Of a stretch of DNA of 47,199 nucleotides, positions 40,824 through 47,199 are shown piece after piece. Under the pieces are notes generated by a model, which was given only the letters and a program-made list of their open reading frames with translations, had not been told where the DNA came from and made no database searches. Origin of the DNA: Deltaproteobacteria bacterium (GTDB taxonomy: Bacteria; Myxococcota_A; Polyangia; JAAYKL01); assembly GCA_029565915.1 (NCBI GenBank), contig JAKQNG010000012.1:1-47199 (forward strand), in the 5' to 3' direction. Positions within the stretch are counted from its first letter, which is position 1, and every line of letters starts with the position of its first letter. Both the position numbers and the translations under genes were made by a program.

Positions 40824-43800
40824 TCAATAATCACGAGGCGGATTTACCAGATGGTAGAAATCGGACAGGGCTGATTCCAGATAGCCGTCATGGTCAAAGG
40901 CGACGGGGGACAGCTCTCCATGAATAAACTTCTGCATACCTGTGAACAGGCCATTTTCACTGTTTTCGACAATCAGACCTGATGTTCCATCCAACAGATC
41001 ATGAGCTGCCGGAAAATCTGTGCAGATGATACATAAACCAAGACTCATTGCTTCTAAAAGGACCAACCCTTGACCTTCATATCGTGAGGCAAGAACAAAG
41101 CAGTCCCCCTGGGACACTAATGGAAATGGATTGAAATGACTTCCCATCAAATGAACCGATGATCGCAAATGGTGTTTATCGATCAGCCTTTGCAGGTCGC
41201 ATTCCATCGGGCCATCTCCGATGATGAACAATTGAGCATTTCGCTTCTCTGCGAGGACGTTGGCAAATGCTGTAATCAGTCGGTCATGCCCCTTTTCGGG
41301 AGACAGCCGTCCCAATGTAACAAATTTCGGTCCATTTCTCCGGAATAGACTCAGGTCTGATGCAGAAAGAGTCTTCTCTTTTCGGCGTTCTAGTATGTCG
41401 CTTGCATTGAAGGCGTTTCTGCAGGAAGTGAAAATTGTTTCCGGAAGCCCCAGCGACAGAACTTCGTTTAGATTCTTTTGGTTGATTTTGCTCGTGCTGG
41501 GGGAAACTGAAACCAGCTTATGAAAATGACGATACAGTTTGAAATTGTACTCCAGATTCGGAAATCTGGTTTTCTGTTCATTCAGCATATCACTATGCAG
41601 ATAGACGATTTTGAATGTTCGAGGGCTTACGGGGGCACATGCAAAAGTGGACAGCCAGTTCCTATTGTACCCGTCAAAGACGATCAACGTATCAACACTC
41701 ATGTTTCCGAAGCACCTTTTGAACTCTCGAGAAAAAGCGTTTTCATAAATTTTCATTTTTTCAGGCGAAAGGAACTGGTTCGGGACGGAGAAAGATGCAA
41801 GAATCCATTTTTCTTCCAGAGTCTGAACCGCATTTCCCACTGTCGCCAGAATCTGAATGCCTGTCGGAAGCCTGTTCAGCTGTTCAAGTCGATCCGGATA
41901 AGGTCCGACAGAATTCGGATCGATCACAAGGGTTACTGCGTATTTCGTTTGATCAATGTTGCTGACCAGATTGATGAAGGAATTGGTGATCCCATTGGGA
42001 ATCATCGCTCCCGCGTAGAACAGGAGAGAATGCCTTTTTTGATTTGGAATGACGTGGATACCATCCGTTTTTCCATTGAAGATGAGGTCCACAACACGCT
42101 TTGTTGCCTGGCCATCATCATGAGGACAGAATATTTGAGTTGCGATAGAATCGATTGCAGGATCTGTCTGTGTAGAAGTTAGTGCCGATTCTGTATTCAC
42201 GACCAATTCGTCCAGACTTTGACACTGTTTCCCGGGCAATCTGTCGAGAGGAAAATACAGTCCCCGCTCGGCATTGTATTGTTCCAAATCGTATACATAG
42301 TACACAATTGGCCTTCCGGTTTTCAGATAATCAATTGCGATGCTGGAGTAGTCGGTAATCAGGACATCAACGATGGCAAGTAGTTCATTGGTATCAATGT
42401 CCGACGGGACAAGCATGTCGTCCAGATTCAGATTGGAAAGTTCATGCTCGGTTTTATGGTGGCCTCTGAAAAGAACGTTTGCATCCAGTTGATTCAAAGC
42501 TGTGAGTGTCTCCAGTATTCTATCCGTTTCCAGAGATGATTTTGCCAAGGAGCTTCCCCTGTACGTTGGTGCATACAGGACTGTTTTTCGATCTGTTCTG
42601 ATTTTGAGCTTCTGTCGAAGCGCGTCGGCCTGTGTCTCTTCGGTGCATAATGTGATATCGACTCTGGGATACCCGGTTTCGGCAAAAATGCCTGTGAACG
42701 TTTCAGCAATATCGTGGCCATGGAGCAACACATTGGTCGTATGAGAGTTTGGACTGATGATATGGGTGCAATGGTAAAAATTTCTTGAAACGTTTTTATG
42801 TTCCTGAAAGCCGGTCTTCAGATCTTTGGCAAGTGTCTTGATAGGAGTGCCATGCCAGGTGTTCAAATAGGTTTGACCGGGCTTTCGCATGAAATATGGA
42901 GGGAAGCTGTTGTTGTTAATCAGTACGGATACTTCGCAGAGATACCGAAGATATAGAGTACTCCCTCTCGAAACAAAAATGGTGTCGTTTCGAAAACGAT
43001 ACTGTTCAGGAATTTTTTCCTTGTCGTTTACTACCCATACATGCTTCCAACCTTCGAACTCCGGTGAGGAGATAACGTATCGATAGATGGCCAGCGGATT
43101 GCAGGACATTCCGGCGCCATGAAAACATTCGTACAGAATCGTGCGTTCTTTTATCGCCAATTCGTCATAGTAGGCGGCATAGTCAGCAGCTTCCTTTGTC
43201 AGGGAAGCATTCGTATAGGCTTTTATTGGAGCGCCATGTGCATCTTTTATTATTCTCATTTCAAGAAAGGCAGTACATGCCTCCTTGTGCTTGGATGCCA
43301 TTGTCAGACAATACCCCAATCGATAGTACCAGGATGGTTCGTGCTCTTCCTTTCGATCAATTGCTTCGCTGTATTGTTTTACTGCTTCGGTCCACTTCCC
43401 CTGCGTTTCCAGTTGGTTGCCAAGAAGGAAGTAGTCACTCGCGTCGTACAGGGGCAGCGTTTGTTTCCTGGAAAGATCTGACACAGTTAAGCTGATGACA
43501 GTTTCAGGGCGAAATGCCACTTTTTGCAAATGACAATGGGTAAGATTCAGAATCAAACACAGGTCAGTCTGGAGAAAAGCGTTACAGGCATCGGTATACT
43601 TTTCTAACTTCGAAAGGGCATATCCGGCGCGATAGTACCAATACGGTTGATGCAATGGCGCTGACACCGCGGCGTCCAGATATGCCTTCGCCGCCGAACA
43701 ATAGTCTCCTGTCCGCTCTAAAGAAAACCCAAGTGCGTATCTGCATTCAGGGAAATCAGATTTGAGGCGAAGGGCGTGCTGATACTGGACGATTGCATCC

Positions 43801-44690
43801 TTCCATCGATAACAGCGTTCCAGTGCTTTTCCAGAGCGAAAATACAGCTCAGGCGAAGGGTTCTCCTTAAGCATGTCGGCGTATGTTGATGCTGCTTGAT
43901 TCCATAGACCACGTTGCTGATGAAACACGGCAACACCGAATACTCCGCAAGGGGCCTTGGGGTTCTGAGAAAGAGCGAGTTCTATTGCTGAACTGTAAAA
44001 ATGCTTTGCTTCCTCTTTCTTATTCGCGAGTTGCATCGCGTACCCACAGCGGTAACGCCAGACAGGATTGTTGGGGTCGAGTTCGACTGCCTTCTTGAAG
44101 AACTTTGCAGCATCTGCATAGGATTTGACGAGCTCGCATGATTCACCAATCCGGAAGTTCCAATTCGCAGCATCAGAACAGAACGGGAGTGACTCTTTCA
44201 GGATTTCAATTTCCTGAAAATATTTGTTCTGCCTTCGAAGGGACAGTGCCAGAACATCATACATCAAAGGATTCTCGGCTTCCAATGTGATCGCCCTGCG
44301 GCTTTCAGATTCTGCCTGGGTCCACTGTCTTTTACGAGTCAGACAACGTGCCAGACGATAATGAAGTTGGGCAGCTTCGGGGAATTTTTGAATTGCCTTA
44401 CTATATACGGAAATGGCGTCATCAATGCGGTCATGTTGCTTCTCGATGGCCAGTCCTAAACGAACGTGCCACCTGAATTCCGTTGATCGTCCATTGATAG
44501 CGGCAAGAAAGTGCTCTTCAGCAGCAGTGAAATTTTTTTCTTTGTATAGAGTGGTTCCAAGGCGAAAATGAAGCAGTGGTGGAACTCTGTAGTTGTGACT
44601 GATGAACTGCAAGCGGATCTTTTCCAGCGATCTTCGACCCAGATACCTGCTCATTAATTTGAACTTGATGTGATAAAAAAGTGACAACAA
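40824..44690 (-). CDS. Three-part fusion: TPR repeats, CDP-glycerol glycerophosphotransferase, GT4 glycosyltransferase
   Basis: This is a 1288-residue protein. Residues about 38-480 are TPR-like repeats (ten or more, each with a YRLG or FRLG start). Residues about 515-870 match TagF-like CDP-glycerol:polyglycerophosphate glycerophosphotransferases: NTWHGTPIKTLAKDL (612-625), VLYAPTYRG (704-712), FRGHHKTE (741-748) and TDYSSIAIDYLKTGRPIVYYVYDLEQY (779-805). Residues about 885-1280 match GT4: FVTLGRLSPEKGHDRLITAF (1123-1142), GDGPMECDLQRLI and YEGQGLVLLEAMSLG (1204-1218, E-x7-E motif). It would build a glycerol-phosphate polymer with sugar units. There is no signal peptide, so it should act at the inner face of the membrane. 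The gene is AT-rich compared with its flanks. Confidence 0.9.
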   Translation of the reverse strand: MLSLFYHIKFKLMSRYLGRRSLEKIRLQFISHNYRVPPLLHFRLGTTLYKEKNFTAAEEHFLAAINGRSTEFRWHVRLGLAIEKQHDRIDDAISVYSKAIQKFPEAAQLHYRLARCLTRKRQWTQAESESRRAITLEAENPLMYDVLALSLRRQNKYFQEIEILKESLPFCSDAANWNFRIGESCELVKSYADAAKFFKKAVELDPNNPVWRYRCGYAMQLANKKEEAKHFYSSAIELALSQNPKAPCGVFGVAVFHQQRGLWNQAASTYADMLKENPSPELYFRSGKALERCYRWKDAIVQYQHALRLKSDFPECRYALGFSLERTGDYCSAAKAYLDAAVSAPLHQPYWYYRAGYALSKLEKYTDACNAFLQTDLCLILNLTHCHLQKVAFRPETVISLTVSDLSRKQTLPLYDASDYFLLGNQLETQGKWTEAVKQYSEAIDRKEEHEPSWYYRLGYCLTMASKHKEACTAFLEMRIIKDAHGAPIKAYTNASLTKEAADYAAYYDELAIKERTILYECFHGAGMSCNPLAIYRYVISSPEFEGWKHVWVVNDKEKIPEQYRFRNDTIFVSRGSTLYLRYLCEVSVLINNNSFPPYFMRKPGQTYLNTWHGTPIKTLAKDLKTGFQEHKNVSRNFYHCTHIISPNSHTTNVLLHGHDIAETFTGIFAETGYPRVDITLCTEETQADALRQKLKIRTDRKTVLYAPTYRGSSLAKSSLETDRILETLTALNQLDANVLFRGHHKTEHELSNLNLDDMLVPSDIDTNELLAIVDVLITDYSSIAIDYLKTGRPIVYYVYDLEQYNAERGLYFPLDRLPGKQCQSLDELVVNTESALTSTQTDPAIDSIATQIFCPHDDGQATKRVVDLIFNGKTDGIHVIPNQKRHSLLFYAGAMIPNGITNSFINLVSNIDQTKYAVTLVIDPNSVGPYPDRLEQLNRLPTGIQILATVGNAVQTLEEKWILASFSVPNQFLSPEKMKIYENAFSREFKRCFGNMSVDTLIVFDGYNRNWLSTFACAPVSPRTFKIVYLHSDMLNEQKTRFPNLEYNFKLYRHFHKLVSVSPSTSKINQKNLNEVLSLGLPETIFTSCRNAFNASDILERRKEKTLSASDLSLFRRNGPKFVTLGRLSPEKGHDRLITAFANVLAEKRNAQLFIIGDGPMECDLQRLIDKHHLRSSVHLMGSHFNPFPLVSQGDCFVLASRYEGQGLVLLEAMSLGLCIICTDFPAAHDLLDGTSGLIVENSENGLFTGMQKFIHGELSPVAFDHDGYLESALSDFYHLVNPPRDY

Positions 44691-44754
44691 TTTTTTCCCT
44701 TGCTCCTTTGATTTCCCTATCTGGTATGACTATCCCTCAGTGTCTTTCCCCGAG

Positions 44755-45870
44755 CTAATTGACCAGTTGTGTCCATGCACCCGTTTTAATGATGCCATAA
44801 AGAATGCCGTTAATCATGGTTGTCACCAGATTAATTGTTTTTAGAGATACCTGCGGGTGGTCGTGAATGTCACTATTTTGAGAATTGAAGCAAATAATGT
44901 CCTGCCCTGCCGGGCTTTTGAGCAGGATGCTCTGGATGTATGGATACTGAGGAGATCTGTCCGACGTGATGATGCAATTATATGAGGCAGAGAGACGCCG
45001 ATTCAGGACATTTTGGAAGAGCGTTGTTTTAGGCTCCAAATACACCCCGCTGACGAAGTGGGAGTCATTGTACCGTTTGATATAGTATTCATCGTCGAGA
45101 ATTGGATCTGTTGCGATAAAATTATAGCCACCCAAAACACCATGTAACAATGCTGCCGTCGCTCCTTTAGAGCCACCATACAGGACTGTCCTGTCCTTCG
45201 GCACGGAACAGTGCTGACAGATCATTGATATCAGGCTTTGAATGTTTTTCTGATTTTCCGTCAGATAAACAGTATTGCAGTAGTAGCCGGTGAGGGCACC
45301 ACCGATGTCGACAATGCGAAGTATGTAGGTGTCTTCCGGGATGTATTTAGCGATCGTTTTAAAATTCTGGGTGAAGCACCTCCCAGAAATGGTTGCTGCA
45401 TAAATCGGATCTGCCATGGAAGAAAAAATGACCAGCAATTTCGAGCTATCTGTTGCCTGTTTCGGATTTTCCACTGTGTAGAAAATATCTTTGTACTCAA
45501 GTATTTCTCCCGTTATTACCCGACGCCAGAAGTTGCGAATATGTGAATGATGGACGAATCTGGATATGCAATCCGAGTGCGAATAGAGAACATATCCGAT
45601 ATTTGACAGAAACTGCAGTGCATCCTTCACCTCTGTCCGCTTTCGGGCGAGGAGGAGGATGTTCAGGGACTGATCCAGTTCATGTAAGTCAATTCCAATA
45701 AGCTTTGATTTGAACCACCGATGCTTTCCAAAAGCGGCAAGAGCTGGTCTGTTAATGCGTTTATTGAAGTCGTCAAGTTCACTGTTGAGAATGACTTTTG
45801 ACTGGCAGTCATTCAGCCAGGAAATCAGGCTTTCGATGCCAATAATCAATGGCTTTGTCTTGTCACTCAT
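44755..45870 (-). CDS. XcbB/CpsF-like capsule biosynthesis protein with alpha/beta-hydrolase nucleophile motif
   Basis: This is a 371-residue protein. The segment KDRTVLYGGSKGATAALLHGVLGGYNFIATDPI (about 226-258) has a GGSKG elbow with Ser234 as candidate nucleophile, as in the XcbB/CpsF family found in capsule loci. The family is believed to take part in capsule polymer assembly, but its reaction is not settled. The start overlaps the tagD stop by 8 bases, so the two are coupled. The 64-base gap to the next gene shows no features. The gene is AT-rich, like the fusion gene downstream. Confidence 0.7.
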   Translation of the reverse strand: MSDKTKPLIIGIESLISWLNDCQSKVILNSELDDFNKRINRPALAAFGKHRWFKSKLIGIDLHELDQSLNILLLARKRTEVKDALQFLSNIGYVLYSHSDCISRFVHHSHIRNFWRRVITGEILEYKDIFYTVENPKQATDSSKLLVIFSSMADPIYAATISGRCFTQNFKTIAKYIPEDTYILRIVDIGGALTGYYCNTVYLTENQKNIQSLISMICQHCSVPKDRTVLYGGSKGATAALLHGVLGGYNFIATDPILDDEYYIKRYNDSHFVSGVYLEPKTTLFQNVLNRRLSASYNCIITSDRSPQYPYIQSILLKSPAGQDIICFNSQNSDIHDHPQVSLKTINLVTTMINGILYGIIKTGAWTQLVN

Positions 45871-46261
45871 ACGTCTTTACCTGCGCAATGATGTCCGTTG
45901 TGGAGATTCCCTGGGTGCGGGGAAAGTAGACAACTTCGCACAGGGAGCGGAAGCCGTCGAACCGGCCTTCCCAGTCGTGGCCCATGGTGAGGACATCCGC
46001 GCGATATGTTTTAATGTACTCGCCCTTCAGTTCCAGTGATTCTTCCAGGAACACTTCGTTGACGCATCGCAGGGATTTGACAATCTCCATCCGCTCGTTT
46101 TCGGGATAGATGGGGTTGCGGCCCTTCTTGCTGAAATTCAGCGCATCCGACGAAACCCCCACGATGAGATGGCTCCCCAGTGTGGCGGCCCGCTCCAGGA
46201 TGCGCAGGTGTCCCACGTGAAAGAGATCAAAGGTGCCGAAGGTGATAACGCGTTTTTCCAT
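45863..46261 (-). CDS. tagD: Glycerol-3-phosphate cytidylyltransferase
   Basis: This is a 132-residue nucleotidyltransferase with the HxGH motif in FGTFDLFHVGHLRILERA (His15 and His18) and the RTQGISTTDII motif near residue 114, which in this family reads RTEGISTT. It makes CDP-glycerol from CTP and glycerol 3-phosphate. That supplies the TagF-like domain of the fusion protein at 40824-44690. Length is typical (about 130). It is 13 bases after the KpsS-like gene and overlaps the next gene by 8 bases. Confidence 0.95.
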   Translation of the reverse strand: MEKRVITFGTFDLFHVGHLRILERAATLGSHLIVGVSSDALNFSKKGRNPIYPENERMEIVKSLRCVNEVFLEESLELKGEYIKTYRADVLTMGHDWEGRFDGFRSLCEVVYFPRTQGISTTDIIAQVKTYE

Positions 46262-46274
46262 GTTCCTGCTCCCC

Positions 46275-47199
46275 TTACGCCAGGTCTTTCAGGGCGCTCC
46301 AGTTGACGCCGGCGTGGTTCTTCATTTCTCTGATCCGGCGATAAAAGCTGCCGTTCAGCTGGTTGTTGGCTTCCAGCCATCCGCGGAAATGCATGAACAG
46401 ATCCATGTCCACTTTTCCCGGATTTTTCCAGAAGTCGTCAAGGGACACATCGCTGGTCAGCTCCCGCACCACATAGATGGCGCGGCCCAGCACCTTTACC
46501 GGCGTGCCGTACTGCAGGGATGCAATGCCCACCGTGCTGTTCATGAGCACCGAACCCCGGGCATGGCGCAGCAGGGTGGGCAGGTGCAGATCGTGAACAT
46601 AGAGCACGCGATCCTGAATGTGATGCCGGATGGCGAGCTGGCGCAGAAGCGCGCTGTAATCCCGGTAGGGTCGGTCCGCCGGGTGATGCTTGATGACGAG
46701 CAGGGTGTCGGCCGGCGCGTGGGCGGCAAATGATGCCACCACTTCGGCAATGCAGTCTTCGATGGTGGCGTAGTCCGCGTGCTTGAACTGGTAGTCGTTG
46801 TGCACCTGCAGCGGAAACAGGAAATACTTCTGCGACCATCGGCCGGTCAGCTCCGGCAGGATGCGTGCCTGCGCGAGGCGGTAGTAGTATTTGCGGAAGG
46901 CGCCGCGCAGCCAGCAGCCGATGTGCTTTGCCACGCTGCGGTCCCGATGGTGGACGTAGTGGCGATACCTGAGCGACAGGATGGTGGTTGCCAGATAGTA
47001 GAACATGGCAAACCGTGCCGACCGCCAGAACGTTCGCCCGACCCGGCGGATGTCGCTGCGGGGAGAAAGGCCGGCCGCCCGGTAGAAATCCGGATCCTTT
47101 GACATCCGGGAGTTGCCGTTCACCCCGTCCTTTTCAAGGGTGATGAATTCCGGCCGCAGATATCCTTCTTCGAATACCCAGGGTTGCGCGCCGAGGGTG
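46275..47199 (-). CDS. Capsule polysaccharide biosynthesis/export protein, KpsS-like, 5' end outside window
   Basis: The frame is open from the window edge to a stop at 46275, about 307 residues. The edge segment PWVFEEGYLRPEFITLEKDGVNGNS is a hallmark of KpsS/LipB capsule proteins. Further on is FLFPLQVHNDYQFKHADYATIEDCI, VIKHHPADRP and NSTVGIASLQYGTPVKVLGRAIY, the donor-binding part of these Kdo transferases. KpsS and KpsC build the Kdo linker that joins group 2-type capsule to phospholipid. The first residues of the protein are missing, so the true start lies to the right. Confidence 0.9.
   Translation of the reverse strand, partial: TLGAQPWVFEEGYLRPEFITLEKDGVNGNSRMSKDPDFYRAAGLSPRSDIRRVGRTFWRSARFAMFYYLATTILSLRYRHYVHHRDRSVAKHIGCWLRGAFRKYYYRLAQARILPELTGRWSQKYFLFPLQVHNDYQFKHADYATIEDCIAEVVASFAAHAPADTLLVIKHHPADRPYRDYSALLRQLAIRHHIQDRVLYVHDLHLPTLLRHARGSVLMNSTVGIASLQYGTPVKVLGRAIYVVRELTSDVSLDDFWKNPGKVDMDLFMHFRGWLEANNQLNGSFYRRIREMKNHAGVNWSALKDLA

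Overview
The window is a GC-rich bacterial chromosome segment that looks like a member of the Myxococcota or a close relative of the old Deltaproteobacteria. The signs are several lipoproteins with long Asp/Thr/Gly linkers, a broken MYXO-CTERM-like sorting tail (12.6-12.77 kb), an Asp/Cys motif of the type common in myxobacterial secreted proteins (inside the 13.5-15.1 kb gene), and two ECF sigma factors paired with FecR-TPR proteins. This placement is inferred from protein style; there is no rRNA in the window.

Layout. 1-0.88 kb: the 5' part of a gene for a degenerate Y1/REP-type transposase protein. 0.98-5.66 kb: two ECF sigma/FecR-TPR pairs around a lipoprotein gene. 5.76-6.8 kb: a proline-rich envelope protein. 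6.9-12.7 kb: three co-directional surface genes, namely a CBM6/glycoside hydrolase lipoprotein, a lipoprotein fusing a thaumatin-like domain to a fungal TOS1-like domain, and a membrane DUF362 protein whose MYXO-CTERM tail lies in another frame. 12.7-13.4 kb: a nucleotidyltransferase and a small partner. 13.5-16.5 kb: a duplicated thioredoxin-fold lipoprotein, a SlyD-like isomerase and a zinc metallopeptidase. 16.7-21.06 kb: a giant mosaic lipoprotein. 21.07-22.98 kb: dinB and a pteridine-reductase-like gene. 23.07-23.15 kb: the SRP RNA gene. 23.16-26.6 kb: an operon of thioredoxin, lipoprotein and two orphan OppD/OppF ATPases. 26.7-28.8 kb: a CpoB/YbgF-like protein, a TPR lipoprotein and orn. 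28.8-32.6 kb: a coiled-coil membrane protein, then pyrF-rlmB-glycosyltransferase behind a terminator-like hairpin. 32.9-36.4 kb: a P-type ATPase-like protein lacking every catalytic motif, coupled to a TrkH potassium transporter. 36.5-38.3 kb: a lipoprotein and a DUF2062 protein. 38.3-47.2 kb: a capsule or surface-polymer locus with two sulfotransferase-like genes, a TPR/CDP-glycerol transferase/GT4 fusion, an XcbB/CpsF-like protein, a glycerol-phosphate cytidylyltransferase and a KpsS-like gene cut by the window end.

The genes read as cell-envelope biology. In the capsule locus, TagD would make CDP-glycerol and the fusion protein would polymerise it; the KpsS-like protein suggests a Kdo-linked lipid anchor. 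The 6.9-12.7 kb trio combines a carbohydrate-binding module, a GH-A hydrolase, a thaumatin-like domain and a TOS1-like domain, all of which point to beta-1,3-glucan or fungal wall as substrate. The strongest candidates for something undescribed are the thaumatin-TOS1 fusion and its neighbours, and the catalytically dead P-type ATPase coupled to TrkH.
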